This document shows, piece by piece, positions 18,286 to 26,563 of a stretch of DNA of 64,000 nt. Under the pieces are notes generated by a model. It ran no database searches. It saw only the letters and a list, made by a program, of their open reading frames with translations, and had not been told where the DNA came from. Source of the stretch: Ignavibacteriota bacterium. Its GTDB lineage: Bacteria; Bacteroidota; Ignavibacteria; Ignavibacteriales; Melioribacteraceae. The stretch is from the NCBI GenBank assembly GCA_013112585.1, contig JABFGH010000006.1, positions 1 to 64,000 of the forward strand, in the 5' to 3' direction. Position 1 is the stretch's first letter. Each line of letters starts with the position of its first letter. Made by a program: the position numbers and the translations under genes.

Positions 18286-20511
18286 AATATAAGTATTGAA
18301 AAAGGAGCAGAGTACGGTACAATCCTTGATTCTGTTTCTGCAGATACGGCAGATGTTTTTACAGATATTTATAAGAACTTTAAGTTTATTGCAAAAGACA
18401 GCATTGATGTTAGTTCAGCGGAAATATCAATTAGAGTTTCAACAATAATTGATAACGGCGGAATAATATTTTCAAAGTCGGTAAAGAATAAAGATAAACA
18501 ACACAAATTAAACATTGCCGATAGAGAAGAAACTAATGAAAGAATGAAAGTAATAAAAAAAATAGAAAGACTGAACAAGACGAAAGGAAGAATAGAAAAT
18601 CCGGCAATAGAGTTTATAATTATTCCATCAGAAGGCGGTGAGGAAATATTTGGTATTGGGAAGGCGGAAATAAAGAAACCTGCCGTGTTTTATATAAAGG
18701 CAAATTTTACCGAACCGGAATTTGAGGTGGGCGATACTTTGGATGTAATTGTAAAAAAAGTTGATGAGTTTGGAAATGAAAGCTCTTTTGCAGACAGTAC
18801 CGATTTTGAAGTAGGAATAGTAGAAGGCTGCGATATAGGCAATATACTTAAACCCGATGGAGAAGAGGGACAGTACTTTTTGAGCATGAAAATGCCCATT
18901 AAATTTATTGTTGCTGACTCACTAGAAACAGATAGTACAAAAGTAATACTTAGAGTTGGAATAGAAAGTACTGATGATACAACATATCTGCCTTATTCTG
19001 AATTTTTACAGAATAATAAAATGACTGAAAAAGCAAATAGTCAAAAAACTAAAAGTAATAAAAATGATGGGGCTAGTTTTGCTGAAGATGATATAACTTT
19101 TCAATCTTGCAGTATTCAAGATTTTATGACTGATGCCATTGATACGCCAGAAGCAGAATTAGTAGAGATCATAGAAATAATGCTGGGTGAAACAAAGTAC
19201 TTTGGATTACAAATGAAAGGTGAAGGAACAAGCGCTGAATACAAAATATGCGAAGTTGAAACTGAATATGGAAATGCACCGGTTTTCCCCGAGGATGCCG
19301 ATGGATGGATTTGGCAGAAAACTAAAACTGTTTGGGGAGATGATCCAGCTGAAGTCGTAGATGAAGGTGGAGCCTCAGGTGTCTATTGGGAGAAAAAGTA
19401 TCCACTTTTTAATGGAAAAAGTTTCAAAAAGATGGAAAACTTGAATGATGGTTTGATACGTGTAATCGGCAGATATTGGGAAGAAGGAAAAGAAGCTAAT
19501 TATAAGGTTAAATTAACTGCAAATGATGGAGCGCACTATAAAACAATAATTGTGAAAGTTGTTAAACCAAATGATTTATTAAGCGATGATGAATCTATCA
19601 GTTATAAATGGGCTAAGGATATAAGAAATGATGACTTGAATATAGATGATTTCCTAATTGAAAATGGCGGAAAACATGGAATTCTACCCCAACTATTAAA
19701 AGGTCAAATATTTCAAGAGGCAATAAGGGAAAATGATAAATTTTGGCCGTCATATCGGTATGAACCGTGGCAGGATATCAGGTTTAGGAATCAAAAAAAT
19801 CAAGATAATGTAGAATATTATTTGAAACAGCCATATTGGGTGGATGCAAATGGGATGGGGCTAGAATCTGGCGGGGAACCAGTTCCAATCGAACATCAAA
19901 ATATTCGTCCTATCTTAAATTATTCAACATCAACTCCATATCCAAATAATCCAATGAAAATCGGAGAGTATGTTTCTGATAATTGGGCGCAATATTATGT
20001 AGGGTCTTCTTCTAGTTTGAACAGAAAATTTTCGAAACACCCGCTTTATGGGCCAAATGAAGTTCAAGTTATTTGGAATTATCTTTCTAAGTACTATGGT
20101 AAAAGGGATAATAAGACAGACGCAATATTTCAATCAGAGTATTTTGTAAAACAGTTTTTAAAAGATAATTACATTGAATTTGCTCAAACAAGAAAAGCCT
20201 CATCCTACGGGTATTTTCAGATGTTATATACAACAGCTATAACCGGAAAATTTAAATATCCAAGAAGGTTAGGGAACTCTCCTGCTCCGGAAAAATTATC
20301 AGATCATGAAATTGCAAAAGAATATGTGATGAATCATCTTCTTCAAAATGTAAACATAAAGCTTAGAGGAAAGAATGAGAGTTATAGCGATAATGATTGG
20401 ACAGATGGTTTTGAAAAAATATGGTTGGAGAGTTATCGCTTATATAATGGTGCGGATGATTATGCAGAAAGCATAATCCGTAATTCTAAAAAGTTTTCGC
20501 CTAAACTATAG
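18286..20511 (+). CDS. lytic-transglycosylase-like protein with missing N-terminus (5' truncated)
   Basis: The frame is open from 18286 to TAG 20511, about 741 codons. The first ATG is only at 18544, yet the 86 codons before it read as normal protein (GTILDSVSADTADVFTDIY and onwards). No signal peptide or start with a ribosome site is present, so the gene appears to have lost its 5' end to the repeat-rich DNA upstream. The N-terminal half looks like beta-rich repeats. Residues near the C-terminus resemble a lysozyme/SLT fold: GQIFQEAIREN (candidate catalytic Glu), ASSYGYFQML and LYNGADDYAESIIRN correspond to the E, S-x-G-x-x-Q and YNxG...Y positions of soluble lytic transglycosylases. Whether it is still expressed, from 18544 or otherwise, is unclear. 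Confidence 0.6.
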   Translation, partial: NISIEKGAEYGTILDSVSADTADVFTDIYKNFKFIAKDSIDVSSAEISIRVSTIIDNGGIIFSKSVKNKDKQHKLNIADREETNERMKVIKKIERLNKTKGRIENPAIEFIIIPSEGGEEIFGIGKAEIKKPAVFYIKANFTEPEFEVGDTLDVIVKKVDEFGNESSFADSTDFEVGIVEGCDIGNILKPDGEEGQYFLSMKMPIKFIVADSLETDSTKVILRVGIESTDDTTYLPYSEFLQNNKMTEKANSQKTKSNKNDGASFAEDDITFQSCSIQDFMTDAIDTPEAELVEIIEIMLGETKYFGLQMKGEGTSAEYKICEVETEYGNAPVFPEDADGWIWQKTKTVWGDDPAEVVDEGGASGVYWEKKYPLFNGKSFKKMENLNDGLIRVIGRYWEEGKEANYKVKLTANDGAHYKTIIVKVVKPNDLLSDDESISYKWAKDIRNDDLNIDDFLIENGGKHGILPQLLKGQIFQEAIRENDKFWPSYRYEPWQDIRFRNQKNQDNVEYYLKQPYWVDANGMGLESGGEPVPIEHQNIRPILNYSTSTPYPNNPMKIGEYVSDNWAQYYVGSSSSLNRKFSKHPLYGPNEVQVIWNYLSKYYGKRDNKTDAIFQSEYFVKQFLKDNYIEFAQTRKASSYGYFQMLYTTAITGKFKYPRRLGNSPAPEKLSDHEIAKEYVMNHLLQNVNIKLRGKNESYSDNDWTDGFEKIWLESYRLYNGADDYAESIIRNSKKFSPKL

Positions 20512-20522
20512 TGGAGTGTAAA

Positions 20523-22829
20523 ATGAAATATATAAAATTTATAATAATTTTATTGGTTACAAATTTTACTATTAACAGTTATGCCCAGTCGAATGAGGAA
20601 ACTATAATTGCTGACTTAGAAAGTTCTTTTATGCAATACAATGAGTTTTACAGCTGTTATGTATTTTTCCTTGATTCCCTAATGGGCAGCTATGATAACA
20701 TTGGGTTATATAAATTTGAAGATATAAATAAATCGTTGGAAAATTGTGTGTTCTTCGTGGCGGAAAAATTTGATCCGAAGGATAGCACTATTGTTGGAAT
20801 ATATAAAGATGGTAACATTCTATGGCAATCTGAACCTATAATTTTTGGGGGTTATGTTGAAATTATTCTGGTCAGAGATATTAACATGGATACAAAAACA
20901 GATATTGCCATAAAAGTCTGGGACGGCATGTACACAGAATGGGTTTGGATTTTTAGCTGGGATGGTGTACGTTGTGATATTATTAACGATATCACAGCAG
21001 ACGATTATTATCCGGGTGAAACAAAGTCTAAACTTATTGGCGATTTAAATTCATTTGGTTTTTGCGATTATGAGGGTGACGGAATTCTGGAAATCATATG
21101 TGGTAAAGCATCTATCACGAATGGATACGGTGTGTACAGTTGGAATGGCAATTTATATGGTGAGTGGGCATCTACACCTGAAATACCTGAAAATTTCTTA
21201 TTCCCGGCAAATAACTTGACGGCAAAATGTAATACTTATGTTACTAAAAATAATAATCAATTTGTGTATTATTATGAATTATCGAATGATTCAACAAGTG
21301 TACAAAATATTGCATCGTTCGATTTATATCCGACAGTATGCTTCGAATCTACCCAATCTCCTCCCGGATGGTTCGGCGGCTCTGGAAATGCTCAGCCATT
21401 AACTGGATGGACAACAATATTTCGCCCTGAAAGACTAATATTCCCAGGAGATACGCTTGATGGTTACATCATTAAATGTAGTAAATTACCCAAAATTGTT
21501 GATTATTATATTCAGGGACATACACGTGAAGCCAGTAATCCGATTGAAGGTCCTGAAATCACTCAAGTTGATTTATTGACTGATTTGTTCAACAATTCTT
21601 TTCATGGAAAAACAATTGCTCCGGGGGATTCAATAGTTTATTTTATCGCAACTGAATTTATCGACACCTTAAAAAGCTACAACAACCAATCATATGACCT
21701 TGGCTGGATACAAACTCAAGAAGAGAGAGACAAATACAATACATACTTTAACAACACAAGCAATTATTTATCACAAAACAACAACAATGCGGCAAAAAGT
21801 GAACTGCAAATAGTGCTTAATGAATGCAATACAGACAGCTCAACAGTACTTACAAGTGAAGCTTACGCATTGCTCTACTTCAACACAGAGTATTTAATAG
21901 AACAAATACCGGATACTGAACCGGGCTTACCCGTTAAACTCCAGGACAGCCAGGGCAATTTACTCCAAGGCGGCTCCCTCCAATACTACGATGGAAGCTG
22001 GATGGATGCGGTAAATAACGGCAACGGTACATTTAATGTAATTACAGAACGCATAACAGTAAGCATACGCATGACGTATGAAGGAGGAAATCAACAGTTC
22101 AATAATGTTCCGGTCGGTCCTGATACGGTCACTTTTCAAACGGTAAATTCAACTGTTAAATTGTTAAATAGCCTAAACGAACCATTGGCGGATCCGTCAG
22201 CTGACGGAACAGTACAGTTTTACGCCGGAAGCTGGAGAGAGTTCGGTACGATAATAAACGGAGAGGTAACAAAAGAATTATTACCTAGACAATACAGTTT
22301 TAGAATGACATACGGCGGTGCAAATAATGATAAGCAGCAGAACATTGGAGATGATCCAGTTGTTGTGTTTCAAACGGTAAACTCAACTGTTCAATTGCTG
22401 GACAGTCAAGGAAACTTAATCCAAGAAGAAGGAATAGTGCAATACTATGCCGGAAGCTGGAGAACATTTGGAACAACTACAAGCGGTACAGTTTCAAATG
22501 AACTTCTTCCAAAAAGTTATAGTTTCCGTATGACCCATGAAGGTGTAAACAATGATAAACAGCAAGATATTGGAGTTGAAGACACAGTCAGCTTTTCAAC
22601 CGTGTTTTGTGTCGTTCAAGTAAAAGATTCCCAAAACCAGCCGGTTGATGGTGCAGAAGTAAAATACTATTCCGGCAGTTGGCGGGATATTGGACTGACA
22701 GCAAATGGAGAAGTGAACAAAGAATTGCTGCCGAAGAACTTAACATTCAGAGTAATACATAATGGAGTAGTTCAAAACAAACAGCAAGACATTGGTACTA
22801 ACAACATAGTTGAGTTTGTAGTTGAATAA
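20523..22829 (+). CDS. secreted protein with four C-terminal repeats
   Basis: 768 residues from ATG 20523, preceded by GTGGAG; a GTG at 20511 is less likely because it overlaps the ribosome site. A signal peptide ends at INSYA|Q. Residues 40-240 contain DINMDTKTDIAIKVWDG and DYEGDGILEIICG, like the FG-GAP/calcium-binding segments of secreted propellers. The C-terminus has four tandem repeats of about 75 residues, with consensus VxLLDSQGN, VQYYAGSWRxFG, ELLPxxYSFRMTY and KQQDIG. This repeat probably forms small beta domains; its function is unknown. No T9SS sorting tail is present, but the next gene has one. It follows the truncated transglycosylase-like gene directly and likely shares its transcript. 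Confidence 0.75.
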   Translation: MKYIKFIIILLVTNFTINSYAQSNEETIIADLESSFMQYNEFYSCYVFFLDSLMGSYDNIGLYKFEDINKSLENCVFFVAEKFDPKDSTIVGIYKDGNILWQSEPIIFGGYVEIILVRDINMDTKTDIAIKVWDGMYTEWVWIFSWDGVRCDIINDITADDYYPGETKSKLIGDLNSFGFCDYEGDGILEIICGKASITNGYGVYSWNGNLYGEWASTPEIPENFLFPANNLTAKCNTYVTKNNNQFVYYYELSNDSTSVQNIASFDLYPTVCFESTQSPPGWFGGSGNAQPLTGWTTIFRPERLIFPGDTLDGYIIKCSKLPKIVDYYIQGHTREASNPIEGPEITQVDLLTDLFNNSFHGKTIAPGDSIVYFIATEFIDTLKSYNNQSYDLGWIQTQEERDKYNTYFNNTSNYLSQNNNNAAKSELQIVLNECNTDSSTVLTSEAYALLYFNTEYLIEQIPDTEPGLPVKLQDSQGNLLQGGSLQYYDGSWMDAVNNGNGTFNVITERITVSIRMTYEGGNQQFNNVPVGPDTVTFQTVNSTVKLLNSLNEPLADPSADGTVQFYAGSWREFGTIINGEVTKELLPRQYSFRMTYGGANNDKQQNIGDDPVVVFQTVNSTVQLLDSQGNLIQEEGIVQYYAGSWRTFGTTTSGTVSNELLPKSYSFRMTHEGVNNDKQQDIGVEDTVSFSTVFCVVQVKDSQNQPVDGAEVKYYSGSWRDIGLTANGEVNKELLPKNLTFRVIHNGVVQNKQQDIGTNNIVEFVVE

Positions 22830-22835
22830 ACCTTT

Positions 22836-22896
22836 TGTGACTTCGTGTCTTAGTGGCAAAAACAAAACAGCCGCTAAGTCACCAAGACACTAAGAA
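22836..22896. repeat. inverted CTTAGTGGC / GCCGCTAAG repeat
   Basis: TGTCTTAGTGGC is followed after 12 bases by GCCGCTAAG and then AAGACACTAAG. Both arms belong to the dispersed words (protein-free) that recur at 23730, 35180 and 52130. Confidence 0.6.
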
Positions 22897-22916
22897 GAAA
22901 ATAATTGGAGAGGATT

Positions 22917-23555
22917 ATGAAAATTTTAGCAATGCTTTTAATAGCAGCAAGCATTATTCAAGCCCAGTCAGAAACCGCACATAAAATTCCGTTTGCATCG
23001 GAAGGCAACAGCATTGAGCTGGCAGTATTAAACAGTTCACTAATTGACATACAAGGTGTGCATGTAGAAGCTATCGATTTACCGGCTTGGGTAAAGTTTG
23101 CAGAAAAGAAAATTACACTAACAGAATTGGCTAGTGCACAAGAAGGAATAGCAACTTTTAATTTTAAGGTAGATAAAGAAGCACCGGTTGGTGAAATAAC
23201 AAATCTCAAATTCCAAATAACATCACTAAATGGTGAAGTGTGGACAAAGGAAATCTCTATCTCAGTATCACCGCCGGAAGATTTTGAATTATATCAAAAT
23301 TACCCGAATCCATTTAACCCAAGTACAACAATAGAATATCTGCTTCCGGTGGAATCAAACGTAACATTAAAAATTTATGATATACTTGGTGCCGAGGTTG
23401 ATGTACTTGTAAAAGAAAAACTATCAGCCGGTTTTCACAAAACAGAATGGACTGCAAATAACTATTCCAGCGGTATGTACATTTACCAATTGCAGATTGA
23501 AGGAGAAAATATTGAAACGAAATTCTTCAGGAAGAAGATGCTGTTGGTGAAGTGA
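22917..23555 (+). CDS. T9SS cargo protein with Ig-like domain and C-terminal sorting domain
   Basis: 212 residues from ATG 22917, which has GGAGAGG just upstream; the TTG at 22905 is part of that site. A signal peptide ends SIIQA|Q. Residues 20-120 look like an immunoglobulin-type fold (VKFAEKKITLTELASAQEGIATFNFKVDKEAPVGE). The last 85 residues form the type A sorting domain: YQNYPNPFNPSTTIEY, VTLKIYDILGAEV, GxHxxEW, SSGMYIYQLQ and a basic tail. This domain directs export through the T9SS and attachment or release at the cell surface. It may be co-transcribed with the repeat protein. The ligand of the Ig-like part is unknown. Confidence 0.85.
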   Translation: MKILAMLLIAASIIQAQSETAHKIPFASEGNSIELAVLNSSLIDIQGVHVEAIDLPAWVKFAEKKITLTELASAQEGIATFNFKVDKEAPVGEITNLKFQITSLNGEVWTKEISISVSPPEDFELYQNYPNPFNPSTTIEYLLPVESNVTLKIYDILGAEVDVLVKEKLSAGFHKTEWTANNYSSGMYIYQLQIEGENIETKFFRKKMLLVK

Positions 23556-23614
23556 GAGGAGCAGAATTAAGAAGTCAGAATTCAGAAATCAGAAGATAAG
23601 ATTTTTAGTTTTTA

Positions 23615-23644
23615 AAAGTGGGGAACTAAAAGCTCCCCTTTTTA
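23615..23644. terminator. hairpin terminator between convergent genes
   Basis: GGGGAACT and AGCTCCCC pair with one mismatch and are followed by TTTTT on the plus strand, with an AAAA tract on the other side. It sits between the convergent 23555 and 23811 gene ends, so bidirectional use is likely. Confidence 0.75.
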
Positions 23645-23810
23645 ACTAAGTCATATTACGCATTAATTTGAGGTATATAATTTTTTCTTAGCAAAATATA
23701 GTGCCATCGAGTCTTCGTTGCTTAATTTGTTTTTTTCGCCACTAAGGTTCGAAGTCACAAAGAAATAGCAAAGTGCGTAACATTAGTATTAAGATTCTAT
23801 CATATAAAAA

Positions 23811-25160
23811 TTAACTTTTCTGCTCAGCTTTTTTCGCATCTCTTTTTTCAGTAACAAATTTAAAAATTATAAGCGCCGTTGCGGAAACTAATCCAACCCC
23901 AATAAAGTAATACCAGATAACATGTGCATCTGCATACACTGCGGCTCTTTGTATTTCTGTTAATCCGGCAGGTAAAGTTTTTGGGTCCGGGCAGTAAGCA
24001 TCAAGTAAAAATCCCGATGATATAAACCCAAGCACCGCTGAAATAAATGAGTGAAGATGACTGAACCCTAAGTAAAGTCCTTCCTCACCTTTTGGCGCCT
24101 GAAAGGAAAAATATTCTAAAAATCTTGGTGAAATAAAACACTCCGCCAAACCTTGTATTGCGATGCCGGTTATCATCATAACGGTTAGGGGATAGACTGT
24201 AAATAAATCGAACACATTAATAAGGGGACCTGTAATTTTTTCCAACTCCTGGCTCATTGCCATAGCCAGAGCAGAGAAGGGCATAAGTATCATCCCGATA
24301 ATCATTGCAGTAACTGCTTTTTTCTTTTTAGTTAATTGCGTAATCAGCACCACAAAAAGTACAACTACCGCGGGATTAACATTCGCAAGCCACTCCGGTT
24401 TAGCTTCTTCGCCCAGCAGACGAATTACATATTTCGGCATTGTTGCATAAAGCTGTCCCTGGATAATCCAAAATCCGGCGATGATAACTGTTAAAATTAT
24501 TAAACGAGGTTTTAATAATATTCCTTTTAGGGATCTAATAATATCATCAATGCTTTTGCTTTCGTATTCTTTATCAGATTCCGTGTAAAAGAAAATTGCA
24601 AACAGCAGAGCAATGAATGCCATTGCTGCTGAAAAGAAATTAACATATTCAAGTCCCAAACCTTGACGAATATAAGGCACAAATGTTTTACCGCCGAACG
24701 CACCAATATTTACAACCCAATAGAAGAGAGAAAATCCACGTGCTCTATTTTTTTCGGTTGTTGATTTTGCTATTGTGCCGGAAATTAGTGGTTTAATTAA
24801 AGATGCACCAACCATTGTAACAAAAAGAAAAAACAGCACGGAAGGCTTATTAACAAAAGCTCCAAGAAAAAAGTAGCCAATGGTCAATAATCCAAATGCT
24901 AAAATTAGTCCTTTCTTAAATCCAATTTTATCAACATAAGCTCCTGCAAACGTTGGCAGCAAATAAAGTCCGCCGTAAAAAAAGGCTACTATTATACCTG
25001 TTTCAATATCAGTAAAACCGACAATATCAGTTAAGAACAAAGTTAGAACAATAAAAAAACCATAGTAAGCAGCTCGCTCACACAGTTCCATAAAATTAGC
25101 ATACCAAAATGCCTTCGGAAATTTCCAACTTTCTTTTTCGGCTGTATTTTCTGTGCTCAT
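23811..25160 (-). CDS. POT/PTR2-family proton-dependent peptide transporter
   Basis: 449 residues with about 12 hydrophobic segments. The N-terminal FMELCERAAYYGFF matches the POT proton-coupling motif ExxER-x-x-YYG in the first helix, and FYGGLYLLPTFAGAYVDKIGFKKG is the family's second signature. FSLFYWVVNIGAFGGK resembles the FYxxxNxG motif, with VVNIG in the usual place. Members import di- and tripeptides or related compounds with protons. Substrate range cannot be read from sequence. It is a single-gene unit; GGGAAGAAT before the ATG is the ribosome site. Confidence 0.85.
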   Translation of the reverse strand: MSTENTAEKESWKFPKAFWYANFMELCERAAYYGFFIVLTLFLTDIVGFTDIETGIIVAFFYGGLYLLPTFAGAYVDKIGFKKGLILAFGLLTIGYFFLGAFVNKPSVLFFLFVTMVGASLIKPLISGTIAKSTTEKNRARGFSLFYWVVNIGAFGGKTFVPYIRQGLGLEYVNFFSAAMAFIALLFAIFFYTESDKEYESKSIDDIIRSLKGILLKPRLIILTVIIAGFWIIQGQLYATMPKYVIRLLGEEAKPEWLANVNPAVVVLFVVLITQLTKKKKAVTAMIIGMILMPFSALAMAMSQELEKITGPLINVFDLFTVYPLTVMMITGIAIQGLAECFISPRFLEYFSFQAPKGEEGLYLGFSHLHSFISAVLGFISSGFLLDAYCPDPKTLPAGLTEIQRAAVYADAHVIWYYFIGVGLVSATALIIFKFVTEKRDAKKAEQKS

Positions 25161-25344
25161 ATTCTTCCCATTTGTTTTTGAATGCTATTTTGAAAAGCAA
25201 AAATTACAGAATTATTTCTAAATCTAAAAGGTTAATAAAGTCTTAATTGAGGATTTATTTTATTAGAATTTATTGGACTTATTTTTAATAATAATTTTGA
25301 TTAAATTTTTTTCATAACAAAAATTAACTATCGGCAAATTATTT

Positions 25345-26469
25345 ATGTTCAAAAACATTATACTAATTTCAATTTTTATTATATCGGCTGTGATAATTAA
25401 TGCACAAAATGCTGCTGACTATTTCCCATCGGAGCCCGGCAAAGTGTGGAGATTTATAACAACTCCGCTTGACTCACTAAACAATCCCGTAAATGATTTG
25501 GCGGTTACAACAATCGATTCTTTTGCTGCCAAAGGAAATTATTTTGGGAGAGAGGCAAATTTAATTCTTTCTAAAACCGGTACGGAATCAACGGTGAATT
25601 TATTACCCTTCATTGATAGTTCTTATGTAAGCACTAATGGTGCAGTTGCTTCGCAATATCTATCCTTCGGCAGTTTCTTAGATTCGATTGGAGGAACAAA
25701 TTTATCGTTTCTTACATTTCTAAATTCTTTAACAGACTGGTATGATGTTTACAAATTAGATGCGGCAGTTAATGATGAATATTCACTTTTTAGAATTGAT
25801 ACAACTGTAACAATAGACTCGATAGATTATCCAATACGTTTTGAAGTATTGGTGAAGAGATTAAATGATGAAAGTATTTCTACCGCCATTGGTTCATTTA
25901 CCGCTAAAAAATTTGATGTGATTTCAAAGCTAAGTTTGATTGTTACAATTTTTCCATTCCCGCCTGCAGCTGTGCCAATATTGACATTACCAAGTACAAA
26001 CTGGATTGCACCGGGCAATTGGATAGTTAAAAATTATCGTAAATCAATTAATGTGGATCTCAGTCTTTTCTCAGGACCATCATTTTACATCCCCGGTTCT
26101 GAAACAATAATTCAGCAGCCGGTTACTTCTGTGAGAGAAGAAAATGCCATGCCCACAGCTTTTGAATTATTTCAAAATTATCCTAATCCGTTTAATCCAT
26201 CTACAAAAATCAGATTTGCTGTTCCGTTTTTGACACACCCCTCAATCCCCTCTCAAGAGGGGAAGGAGAAAAGCGAAAGGGGAGTGTTAGTAACTTTAAT
26301 AGTGTACGACATACTCGGCAGCGAAATTGCAACATTGGTTGATGAACAAAAAGCACTTGGGATTTATGAAGTAGAATTTAACGGAAAGGGTCTTTCAAGC
26401 GGAGTCTATTTTTATGAATTAAAATCATTTGGGCAGGCACAAACTAAAAAAATGATACTTTCAAAATAA
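25345..26469 (+). CDS. T9SS cargo protein whose sorting domain carries a palindromic insertion
   Basis: 374 residues. Signal peptide ends IINA|Q. The middle (about 25-250) is an unrecognised beta-rich domain that opens with PSEPGKVWRF. The C-terminus is a type A sorting domain with FQNYPNPFNPSTKIRFAVP, then VTLIVYDILGSEIATLV and SSGVYFYELKS. Between these two blocks about 20 extra residues (FLTHPSIPSQEGKEKSERGV) interrupt the strand where the neighbouring 22917 protein has only four or five. They are encoded by an inverted-repeat DNA segment at 26229-26288. The frame is preserved, so the product is probably still exported. Upstream is the divergent POT transporter gene; no operon partner. Confidence 0.8.
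   Translation: MFKNIILISIFIISAVIINAQNAADYFPSEPGKVWRFITTPLDSLNNPVNDLAVTTIDSFAAKGNYFGREANLILSKTGTESTVNLLPFIDSSYVSTNGAVASQYLSFGSFLDSIGGTNLSFLTFLNSLTDWYDVYKLDAAVNDEYSLFRIDTTVTIDSIDYPIRFEVLVKRLNDESISTAIGSFTAKKFDVISKLSLIVTIFPFPPAAVPILTLPSTNWIAPGNWIVKNYRKSINVDLSLFSGPSFYIPGSETIIQQPVTSVREENAMPTAFELFQNYPNPFNPSTKIRFAVPFLTHPSIPSQEGKEKSERGVLVTLIVYDILGSEIATLVDEQKALGIYEVEFNGKGLSSGVYFYELKSFGQAQTKKMILSK
26229..26288. repeat. inverted-repeat element inserted in frame in the T9SS sorting domain
   Basis: CCCCTCT (26247-26253) and AGAGGGG (26256-26262) form the core. The outer words CACCCCTC (26236-26243) and GGGGAGTG (26279-26285 region) are near inverted copies. About 60 bases, a multiple of three, without stop codons in the reading frame. 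Confidence 0.65.
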
Positions 26470-26563
26470 TATTTTTTTAATTTGCAATGTTGTGTAAAAT
26501 TTAATTGTGTTCCAATTACTATTCTATCTAATTAACAAATTAAAAATATTACGGGGACACGTA

